In this document: positions 57,734 to 64,000 of the stretch, in pieces | How positions within the stretch are numbered: position 1 is the stretch's first letter | How the letters are laid out: every line of letters begins with the position of its first letter | Assembly: GCA_964497585.1 (NCBI GenBank) | Contig: CAZCDS010000008.1 | Span: 62,001 to 126,000 of the forward strand | DNA length: 64,000 bases | Direction: 5' to 3' | Source: CAZCDS01 sp964497585 | GTDB taxonomy: Bacteria > Desulfobacterota > Desulfomonilia > Desulfomonilales > Desulfomonilaceae | The notes under the pieces: generated by a model | What the model saw: the letters and a program-made list of their open reading frames with translations, nothing else | The model's database searches: none | What the model was told of the DNA's origin: nothing | Translations under genes and position numbers: made by a program

Positions 57734-58102
57734 CAAAAGTAATGTCCGATTGCTCGTCGGATTCTTCTCGCGTTCCAGCGAAGAGTATGGTTTGCCTCCG
57801 CATGGCTCCTTTGCCGAACATGCCCAGCCGGGAGAACGTGTCTCCGACTAATTTGGAGGTTGCCGGAAAGGCTTCTCTCGGTCAGCCACAGCCCCGACCA
57901 AGGTGGGCGCGGCGACAAGATCGTTGTGCCTTACGATGATCTAAGAGAAACAAAGCGAAGTGAAAGCTCGAGTCGTCGTACAAAGCTGTATTTTCCTCCT
58001 ATCTGTGTGGAATGCGAGTTTTAACCCCTCCCTATGACCGGAGACAACGCGATCTCTGGGAAAGCTTTGGGGAGAGAGACATCGTCCGATTCCTATCTCC
58101 TA
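57734..58102. other. Convergent intergenic region
   Basis: About 370 bp between the YfhO-like gene (plus) and the end of the K+ uptake operon (minus). No gene or clear terminator was recognised. Confidence 0.45.
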
Positions 58103-58756
58103 TCAGAGTGCTTTGATTTTCTTGATATCTTGGGACTTGCCCAACACGATAAGGATATCGCTGTCCCTTATTACGAAATCGGCCGGTGGCACGAGAACGA
58201 AATCTTCCGGAATCAATTGTTTGATTGCGATGATGTGTACGTTGTACTTGGCTCTAAGACCGAGCTCCCTCAGACTTTTTCCGACGAACGCACTCGGGGG
58301 TCCCAACTGCACCAAATCGAATTCATCCGCCAAAGGAATAAAATCGAGCATGTTTGGATTGGACAATGTTCGGGAAATCCTCAGTGCCATCTCTCGCTCC
58401 GGATGAATAATTTCCGTAGCCCCAACACGCTTCAGAATCTTTGCGTGGTCATCGTCGACCGCTTTGGCCAGGATTTTCTTGACCCCAATCTCTTGCAGGT
58501 GCAGGCATACCAGGATGCTGGTACTGATCTTGGTGCCTGTGGAAAGGATCACCCCGTCCATGCTTTGCAGTCCGAGGGACTTCAGAGCTTCCGTATCCGT
58601 GGCATCAAGCACGACAGCTTCCGTGGAGTACGGATCTATGGCCTGCGCCCTCGCTCTGTCCCTGTCGATCGCGACGACCTCGTTGCCGTCTTGGTATAAT
58701 GCCTTGGCCGCGTAAAAGCCGAAATTGCCAAGCCCTATGACTGCGAACCGTTTCAT
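58103..58756 (-). CDS. KtrA/TrkA-type RCK regulator of K+ uptake
   Basis: A 217-residue complete RCK protein: an N-terminal Rossmann with IGLGNFGFY (G8, G10, G13) and acidic AIDRDRARA, and a C-terminal RCK_C domain (AFVGKSLRELGLRAKYNVHIIAIK). It gates a partner TrkH/KtrB channel upon nucleotide binding. It is the last gene of the operon, 17 bp after a trkH, which is its likely partner in a Ktr-type system. GGAGAG precedes the ATG. Confidence 0.94.
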   Translation of the reverse strand: MKRFAVIGLGNFGFYAAKALYQDGNEVVAIDRDRARAQAIDPYSTEAVVLDATDTEALKSLGLQSMDGVILSTGTKISTSILVCLHLQEIGVKKILAKAVDDDHAKILKRVGATEIIHPEREMALRISRTLSNPNMLDFIPLADEFDLVQLGPPSAFVGKSLRELGLRAKYNVHIIAIKQLIPEDFVLVPPADFVIRDSDILIVLGKSQDIKKIKAL

Positions 58757-58773
58757 ATATTCTCTCCGTCATT

Positions 58774-60144
58774 CTATCCGATCATGAGATTCTCTTCCGC
58801 GTACTCGACTCCGTTCGTCGTACCGCTCCCCACGATGATATAGGAGAAGGTGAGCACACCGACCCGACCGATGATCATCATGAGAATAATCCAGAACTTG
58901 CCCCAGGCATTAAGATGAGGCGTCACTCCCATGGACAATCCCACTGTGCCGAATGCCGACACCGTTTCGAACAGATAGACAAGGAAGTCTCCTCGCGGGC
59001 TGGCCGAATGGTGACCGATCGCCGAGTCACCGACGAGGAGGAAGAACAATACCAGACCGATTATCACAATGGAAACGAGAACCAGTGATACGCTCCGGGT
59101 CACCGTCTCGTTAGGGATGCTTTTCTTGAACATGTTGACGCGCTTCCTTCTCCTCACCCGACTCAATGTGAATGTCGTCAAGAGCGCCAACGTCGTAGTC
59201 TTCACTCCGCCGCCGCAGGATCCCGGCGAGGTGCCGAAGAACATGAGAAAGATCATCATGGCGAGCGTGCCGTCCTGCAAAGAACCAATGTCCATGGTGT
59301 TGAATCCGGCTGTGCGACACGTTACGGATTGAAACACCGGCGCTAATATTCGTTGTGAGAAGGATTGTGCTTCCCCCAGCGCCTGTCGCTCCAAGAAAGC
59401 AAACATCAAAGCTCCGGATACGAGCAGAATCATGCTGGTAATCAACACCGTTTTGGTCTGTATCGATAGTCGAACCCGGTTCTCTTTCCGTCTCACAAAC
59501 CAGGCCTGAAGGTCATGGAGAACGGGAAACCCGATGCCCCCTACAACTATCAAACAGCATATGGTCGTGTTGAGGAGCACGTTGTCGCTATAGCTCATCA
59601 TGCTGTTGGGGAACAATGCAAACCCCGCGTTGCAGAACGCGGAAACCGAGTGAAAGATTGCCGTGTACACGGCGCGCAATAAGGAGAATTCTCGGCTCCA
59701 GTGGATGGTGAGCAAAAGGGCCCCGATGGTTTCTGCGCCAATCGTGAACAGGAAGATGGTTTTCACGAGACCGAAGATATCCTCGCGCGGCGTATGGGCG
59801 AACAGATCCTGCAAGACCAGACGATGTCGAAAGGAGACAGATCGTCCTATCAACTGAAATAGAGCTACGGAAATGGTCATTACGCCGAGACCGCCGATCT
59901 GGATAAGCGCGAGTATAACGCACTGTCCAAAAGTGGTGAAGTAGCTGCCAGTGTCGACCACTACCAGACCGGTGACGCACACCGCAGACGTCGCAGTGAA
60001 CAGCGCATCCATCAAAGGGAGGTAACCGTACTCGGTGGAGATCGGGAGTTTGAGCAAAAGTGTCCCCGCGGTTATGGCCAAAAGGAAACTGGCCAACACG
60101 ATGGTAGCCGGATGCGCCTTGAGTATTCTCGTCCGGACCCTCAT
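58774..60144 (-). CDS. TrkH/KtrB-type K+ channel (second copy)
   Basis: A 456-residue membrane protein with the fourfold M1-pore-M2 plan. Selectivity-filter glycines lie in ATSAVCVTGLVVV, HSVSAFCNAGFALF, SVTCRTAGFNTM and TVSAFGTVGLSMG. It is shorter than the other copy in this operon, consistent with the KtrB subclass. Its ATG overlaps the stop of the upstream unknown gene by 4 bp (ATGA), and ktrA follows at 17 bp, so this trio is translationally linked. Confidence 0.94.
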   Translation of the reverse strand: MRVRTRILKAHPATIVLASFLLAITAGTLLLKLPISTEYGYLPLMDALFTATSAVCVTGLVVVDTGSYFTTFGQCVILALIQIGGLGVMTISVALFQLIGRSVSFRHRLVLQDLFAHTPREDIFGLVKTIFLFTIGAETIGALLLTIHWSREFSLLRAVYTAIFHSVSAFCNAGFALFPNSMMSYSDNVLLNTTICCLIVVGGIGFPVLHDLQAWFVRRKENRVRLSIQTKTVLITSMILLVSGALMFAFLERQALGEAQSFSQRILAPVFQSVTCRTAGFNTMDIGSLQDGTLAMMIFLMFFGTSPGSCGGGVKTTTLALLTTFTLSRVRRRKRVNMFKKSIPNETVTRSVSLVLVSIVIIGLVLFFLLVGDSAIGHHSASPRGDFLVYLFETVSAFGTVGLSMGVTPHLNAWGKFWIILMMIIGRVGVLTFSYIIVGSGTTNGVEYAEENLMIG

Positions 60145-60740
60145 GATTCGAGCCTCGGATTCAAATAGTATTCGCAGTGAAGATGGTCTTCGGTCTCACA
60201 GATTTCGTGCAGTCGGCGCCCCCCAAGGACCATGCGGTCGAGGTAGGCTCCGCAGACCGTCATCTCATGTTCGGAATCGATCACGTCGTAATGGAGAAAC
60301 GGACATAGCACAGCCAGATGCCGTTCCAACCGGTCATCCGGCCCCAATTCCTTGATGATGTCACGTATCCGTAGTGGATCCAATGCGGCGTCCCCTATAA
60401 ACCTAGCGAAATCTACCCCCACCCTCCAGAGATCTTCAAGGACTTTTCGATGCTTTGAGGGGAGCAGGGCCAGTATGGGACAGGTGCGCGTATGGCTGTT
60501 TCCCTTCAGAACAGCGCACAACTCCAGAAGGGCTTCGCGTTCCGCGAGCGGGACGCGACCGACACGAACCACAATGATCTCGGGCTTTCCCTCAACGGCC
60601 TTGTCCAGACACTGGATCGCGGTGGGAATCCATTCTTGATCGGGGGCAGACGACTCGCTGACATCCCCAGAGGTGTCGCACAACAATAACCGGAAGGGTG
60701 CCACCGGACGCTTATCAACTGACGCAACGTCTTTGCCCAT
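60141..60740 (-). CDS. Uncharacterised protein embedded in K+ uptake operon
   Basis: A 199-residue soluble protein of unknown function. The N-terminal 130 residues have a receiver-like alpha/beta pattern (FRLLLCDTSGDV, EIIVVRVGRV, CPILALLPS, VDFARFIGDAA) but no recognisable phospho-acceptor set. The last 55 residues hold four cysteines (C146, C163, C181, C189) with several histidines (HLAVLCPFLHYD, RLHEICETEDHLHC), suggesting metal binding (inference). It begins 4 bp after one trkH and overlaps the start of the next by 4 bp, so it is coexpressed with both channels and may sense or adjust K+ transport. Confidence 0.75.
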   Translation of the reverse strand: MGKDVASVDKRPVAPFRLLLCDTSGDVSESSAPDQEWIPTAIQCLDKAVEGKPEIIVVRVGRVPLAEREALLELCAVLKGNSHTRTCPILALLPSKHRKVLEDLWRVGVDFARFIGDAALDPLRIRDIIKELGPDDRLERHLAVLCPFLHYDVIDSEHEMTVCGAYLDRMVLGGRRLHEICETEDHLHCEYYLNPRLES

Positions 60741-60744
60741 AATG

Positions 60745-62235
60745 TTAATTTCCGTTTCGTGTTTGTGCCGTTGCAGATCGGCAGTCTCTGAAAAGCTTGA
60801 GCAGACTGACGATTACTACAATGAGCTCTAACCGACCGAGAAACATGCCGAGGGTCTCCGCCCATAGAGCGCCATTGGGCATTTCAGCGGAGGTCACGCC
60901 CACGGAGAGCCCAACCGTTCCGAGAGCGGACGCGAATTCAAAGAGAGAATCGGTGATGCTGTAGCCGTAAGCGCAGAGGGCCATGACCCCAAGCGCGTAG
61001 GTCATCACGTAGAGAAAGACAAAAACTGCCGCTTGCCGCACTCTGCTGTCATCCACAAAGACTCGGCGGTCGCCCTCCCAGATGGGACGTTGCAAGATCG
61101 CGTTCCGGGGCATGAGCGAGCGACGGATTTCCCAGACCAGCGACTTCCACAGCAGATACACACGAAACTGCTTGACGCCTCCTGCTGTGGAGCAGGTCCC
61201 GCCACCGATAAGCATCAACAGTATCAGGACAAAAATGCCAAAGCCGTTCCAATTACCGTAACCGACTGTAGAATATCCCGTGGTGGTGATCGCTGTTACC
61301 GTCTGGAAGACTGCTACTCGGATCGACTTCCCGAGTTGTGGATAGAGCGTCTGACAGCTGAAAAGGAATAGCGCGGCTGTGGCCAAGGGAATGAGCACAG
61401 CCAAAAGCCGGACCTCGCCGTTGCGGGCAACAAGGTTGAGCTTTCCCCGCCAGAAGAACCATGCTGTAACGAAGCTGAGATTTCCAAGCAGCATAAGCGG
61501 CAGGGTTACCGCCTCAATGGCCACGGAATCCCAATAACCGATACTTTCGGCACGGGTTGAAAAGCCTCCCGTCGATATGGCGGCGAATGCGTGATTAACC
61601 GCGTCGAAAGGCGACATACCAGCCATCACATAGGCGACGATTCCCACAACGGCGTAGCACGAGTAGATGATCAGGACCAGCCGGGCCGATTGACGTACAT
61701 GCGGCACCAGTTGATCGCTTCGACCCTCGGCGTGTGAAATCCCAACTCCGGTCGGGCCGACAATAGCCGACATCATGATAATGGCCAACCCCGCCCCACC
61801 GGCCATTTGCATGAGGCTACGCCACAACAAAATCATGGGACCGGCGCGGTTGACCCCGACAACAGAAAGACCGGTCGTCGTCCATCCGCTCATCGACTCA
61901 AAAAGAGCGCGAGAAAAGGAAAGTCCCAACACCGGCACGAACGGCCATGCCGAAAAGAGAATGACCACGACCCAGCTGATAAGAACGATTATGCCGCCCT
62001 CTTGGATGGATAGAGTGGAGTTTGAGCCGGAACGAAACAGCCGCCACAACACAATCCCCAACAGGCCGAGACATGCGGCGGGCAGTCCAAACGCCAAGGC
62101 ATGCACCGCTTCCTCCGGGTAGGCAAGGAGGACCAACAGAGGCGTAAGCATCAGCACGGACGAGAGAATGAGGATCGTCCCCACGGATGAGAGAATTGCC
62201 GCATAGCGTTGTCTAAGATATTCCCTTTCCCTCAC
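60745..62235 (-). CDS. TrkH-type K+ channel (first copy)
   Basis: A 496-residue membrane protein of the TrkH/TrkG group. Pore-loop motifs are SMSGWTTTGLSVVG, FAAISTGGFSTR, TVTAITTTGYSTVGYGN and ASALGTVGLSVGVTS. Extra N-terminal segments give it TrkH-like length. It lies 12 bp after a TrkA/RCK gene and 4 bp before the unknown protein. GTG start. Likely gated by the two RCK proteins encoded just upstream. Confidence 0.94.
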   Translation of the reverse strand: MREREYLRQRYAAILSSVGTILILSSVLMLTPLLVLLAYPEEAVHALAFGLPAACLGLLGIVLWRLFRSGSNSTLSIQEGGIIVLISWVVVILFSAWPFVPVLGLSFSRALFESMSGWTTTGLSVVGVNRAGPMILLWRSLMQMAGGAGLAIIMMSAIVGPTGVGISHAEGRSDQLVPHVRQSARLVLIIYSCYAVVGIVAYVMAGMSPFDAVNHAFAAISTGGFSTRAESIGYWDSVAIEAVTLPLMLLGNLSFVTAWFFWRGKLNLVARNGEVRLLAVLIPLATAALFLFSCQTLYPQLGKSIRVAVFQTVTAITTTGYSTVGYGNWNGFGIFVLILLMLIGGGTCSTAGGVKQFRVYLLWKSLVWEIRRSLMPRNAILQRPIWEGDRRVFVDDSRVRQAAVFVFLYVMTYALGVMALCAYGYSITDSLFEFASALGTVGLSVGVTSAEMPNGALWAETLGMFLGRLELIVVIVSLLKLFRDCRSATAQTRNGN

Positions 62236-62247
62236 TGCGCGGTTCCT

Positions 62248-62910
62248 CTATTTCGATTCACCCGTGAAGGCCTTCAACACTGGGCCATGGTTGTCGGGCA
62301 GGGTAATGAGTACCACCCGGTCGCCTGCCAGTAAGTCATTGCCTCCGCGGGGCACGATAGGCTTGTTGTCGCGAATCACAACCGCAACCAAGGAATTTTC
62401 GGGAAGATAAATGTCTTTCAGGAGCTTGTTTACCACCGGTGAATTGGCGGCGAGGATGATCTCTGTGACGTTTACCCGGCCTCCTCCTACCGGCAAGAGA
62501 TTGGTGATCTGTTCCAGCGCGGCGCGCTGTTCAATCAAGCTGCCTACGATCTGTGTTGTGGAAAAAGCGGACACGCCCAGCTTTTTGAAAACCTCCGCGT
62601 TGTCCGGGTCGTTTGCCAGAGCCACGGCCCTTGGCACTCCCAACTGGAGAGAAGCAAGTTGACAGATAATGAGATTGTCCTGGTCGTTGGGAGTCATGGC
62701 GAGCACAACGTCGGCCCCCATTGCACCTGCTTCCTCGAGAATTCCGACGTCGCTCCCGTCCCCGCAAATCACCGTGGCCGCGAGTTGCCGGGCCAGTTGA
62801 AGGCACTCGCCCCGGTTCCGATTGATGATGATGACCTCATAGCCCTTGGCCGTGAAGCTCCTGCACAGGAAATAGAGCGTCTTACCAGTGCCTACGATAA
62901 TCACCTTCAT
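62248..62910 (-). CDS. TrkA-type RCK protein (RCK_N + RCK_C)
   Basis: A 220-residue RCK protein. The nucleotide loop reads VGTGKTL, lacking the third glycine of GxGxxG, an oddity that may alter ligand choice. The RCK_C domain is present (about 135-220, VTEIILAANSPVVNKLLKDI). ATG 62910 overlaps the stop of the preceding RCK gene by 4 bp (ATGA); the frame is open further upstream to 62988 but that portion overlaps the preceding gene. Confidence 0.92.
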   Translation of the reverse strand: MKVIIVGTGKTLYFLCRSFTAKGYEVIIINRNRGECLQLARQLAATVICGDGSDVGILEEAGAMGADVVLAMTPNDQDNLIICQLASLQLGVPRAVALANDPDNAEVFKKLGVSAFSTTQIVGSLIEQRAALEQITNLLPVGGGRVNVTEIILAANSPVVNKLLKDIYLPENSLVAVVIRDNKPIVPRGGNDLLAGDRVVLITLPDNHGPVLKAFTGESK

Positions 62911-63347
62911 GATGCTGTTCCTCGTTGTTGAGCGGCGCCATCGGCAATCGCCCCAAGGAACATCTCCGCCGCCACCGATGTCGGACAAATAGTCCGGATT
63001 CCCAATTGGGCATATACAGCTTCTCTCTTGGGATCGAACACCCTGGCCAGCACCTGGGGAACACCAAAGACCTCTCGAGCAACCTGAGCCACCATGAGGT
63101 TGACGTTGTCCTCGTGGGTCGTGGTGATCAGCACATCGGCATCCTTCAGTTTGGCTTCTTTCAGCACCGCCACGTGGGTTGCGTCACCTTCCACGCGAAA
63201 GCCGCTGAAGTCAGGTGTGAGATCGTTGAAGGTGTTCCGATCTACATCAATCACCACAACCGAGTTGCCCGCGCGACTGAGCTGAGCGGCCAGATGTGAC
63301 CCCAGACGTCCGCACCCGACAATCACCATGTAGCGGTTATGATTCAT
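62907..63347 (-). CDS. Short TrkA protein with only the RCK_N domain
   Basis: A 146-residue protein: MVIVGCGRLGSHLA with an intact GxGxxG, acidic VVIDVDRN at the end of the second strand, ITTTHEDNVNLMVAQ. It stops after the Rossmann domain, so the RCK_C half is missing. Paired with the 220-residue RCK protein that overlaps its end, the two may together make up the tandem arrangement found in one chain of classical TrkA. ATG 63347 is chosen over upstream starts that lie deeper in the response regulator gene. Confidence 0.9.
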   Translation of the reverse strand: MNHNRYMVIVGCGRLGSHLAAQLSRAGNSVVVIDVDRNTFNDLTPDFSGFRVEGDATHVAVLKEAKLKDADVLITTTHEDNVNLMVAQVAREVFGVPQVLARVFDPKREAVYAQLGIRTICPTSVAAEMFLGAIADGAAQQRGTAS

Positions 63348-64000
63348 CCCGCTCCTCTTTGCCGCTCTCATCCTCGGTCGCACGATCCTCTTTGTGCAAT
63401 CCGATGTCGATCTTGCCGAACTTGTGCCAGGCAGTCGTCCGTTCCAAGTTTGTCATGGCTGGTTTGTATGTAGGATCAATGTCCAGTGCCGCGCGATAGA
63501 ACTTCTGCGCTTCCAGCCAGTTGTGCTCGATTTCAAGCAGTGCTCCGAGAAGGTTGTACCCCTCGGGTTGACCCGGGTCGGCGGCAATCGCCTTCCGGGC
63601 CGTCTCCCGCGCGGCGGCGAAACTGCGATCCGAGATATGACGCTTTGCCAGCTCAATCAACGACCTGGAGTCAATCGCGCTCTCCTCATCCAGCGCTTCA
63701 CGTGCAAGTACCGATGTGGTCAAATCTCGAATTTCGCCTGGACTAAATGGCTTTTGTATGAAGTCCACGGCGCCGAGTTTCATAGCCTCTACCGCGGATT
63801 CAATAGTGCCGTGAGCCGTGATAATGATCACCCGGATTTTCGGCCACTCATCCTTGATTCGCCGCAGAACGTCCATCCCGTCCATTCCCGGCATTTTCAG
63901 GTCAAGAAAAACCAGCCCGAACGCTCTCTCGTGGAGTCGGCGGAGAGCTTCCTCGCCGTTCACTGCCGTCTCGACGGGGATCTCAAGTGGCTCTAAGGAT
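63337..64000 (-). CDS. Response regulator with TPR tail (5' end beyond window)
   Basis: The frame is open to the window edge (SLEPLEIPVETAVNGEEALRR), so the true start lies outside. A receiver domain has the phospho-acceptor in LVFLDLKMPGMDG, the threonine/serine site in IIITAHGT and the conserved lysine in FIQKPFSP. A linker leads to about two TPR units (SFAAARETARKAIAADPG, NWLEAQKFYRAALDID) and a charged tail. No DNA-binding domain is present, so output is likely through protein contacts. It overlaps the first trkA by 11 bp, so the signal may act on K+ uptake. Confidence 0.9.
   Translation of the reverse strand, partial: SLEPLEIPVETAVNGEEALRRLHERAFGLVFLDLKMPGMDGMDVLRRIKDEWPKIRVIIITAHGTIESAVEAMKLGAVDFIQKPFSPGEIRDLTTSVLAREALDEESAIDSRSLIELAKRHISDRSFAAARETARKAIAADPGQPEGYNLLGALLEIEHNWLEAQKFYRAALDIDPTYKPAMTNLERTTAWHKFGKIDIGLHKEDRATEDESGKEERDES

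Noticed and set aside
1..64000. CRISPR arrays, rRNA, tRNA genes, phage modules
   Set aside because: No regularly spaced repeats, no rRNA-like stretches, no recognisable tRNA T-arm in the gaps, and no phage structural genes.

Overview
The window is GC-rich bacterial chromosome, densely coded on both strands. It most likely comes from an anaerobic Desulfobacterota (former Deltaproteobacteria, sulfate-reducing or syntrophic type). The pointers are an hdrCBA operon with a very large HdrA-type flavoprotein, a corrinoid-activator-like ferredoxin/ASKHA protein, a glycolate/D-lactate-oxidase-like GlcD-GlcF fusion, pyruvate phosphate dikinase and several multi-cluster Fe-S proteins. No rRNA, tRNA, CRISPR array or prophage was recognised. 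The lineage is inferred from gene content only.

Layout. 1-9.3 kb (mostly minus): the 5' half of smc, a GAF/class III nucleotidyl cyclase, two plus-strand genes (one unknown, one secreted TPR-retropepsin protein), then rpsO-pnp-M16 peptidase. 9.8-13.7 kb (plus): the GlcD-GlcF fusion and lepB, separated by a gene-free stretch with a strong terminator hairpin and a possible small RNA. 14.2-20.1 kb (minus): hdrC-hdrB-hdrA, where HdrA carries an inserted GltD-like NAD(P)H module and a second HdrA unit. 20.3-23.7 kb (plus): a FUSC/HlyD efflux pair. 23.9-31.5 kb: ppdK, a hotdog thioesterase, a secreted TPR protein and the ASKHA activator. 31.7-33.0 kb (plus): queE-queC for queuosine/7-deazaguanine synthesis. 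33.2-41.1 kb: a frame-disrupted outer-membrane-like protein, an acyl-CoA ligase, an M20 peptidase, a tiny zinc-ribbon protein, a winged-helix-like Fe-S protein and an HdeD-like membrane protein.

41.5-46.5 kb (minus) is a threonine/aspartate-family operon: alaC-type aminotransferase, hom, thrC and an ApgM-family protein. That family has been proposed as a non-orthologous homoserine kinase, and no thrB is present here. 46.7-53.1 kb: an RNA-methyltransferase-like protein, a DUF1015 protein, a secreted unknown and a MurF-alanine racemase fusion. 53.1-55.5 kb is a decayed island with an IS1380-type transposase remnant carrying an in-frame amber codon. 55.5-57.7 kb: a YfhO-like membrane protein. 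58.1-64.0 kb (minus) is a tight operon for two K+ uptake channels (two TrkH/KtrB, three RCK proteins), an unknown cysteine-containing protein between the TrkH genes, and a response regulator-TPR protein running off the window.

The most unusual points are the composite HdrA, the double K+ channel operon with its embedded unknown gene, the threonine operon lacking thrB, the MurF-Alr fusion outside its familiar lineage, and the cysteine-rich GAF cyclase with guanylyl-cyclase-like specificity residues.
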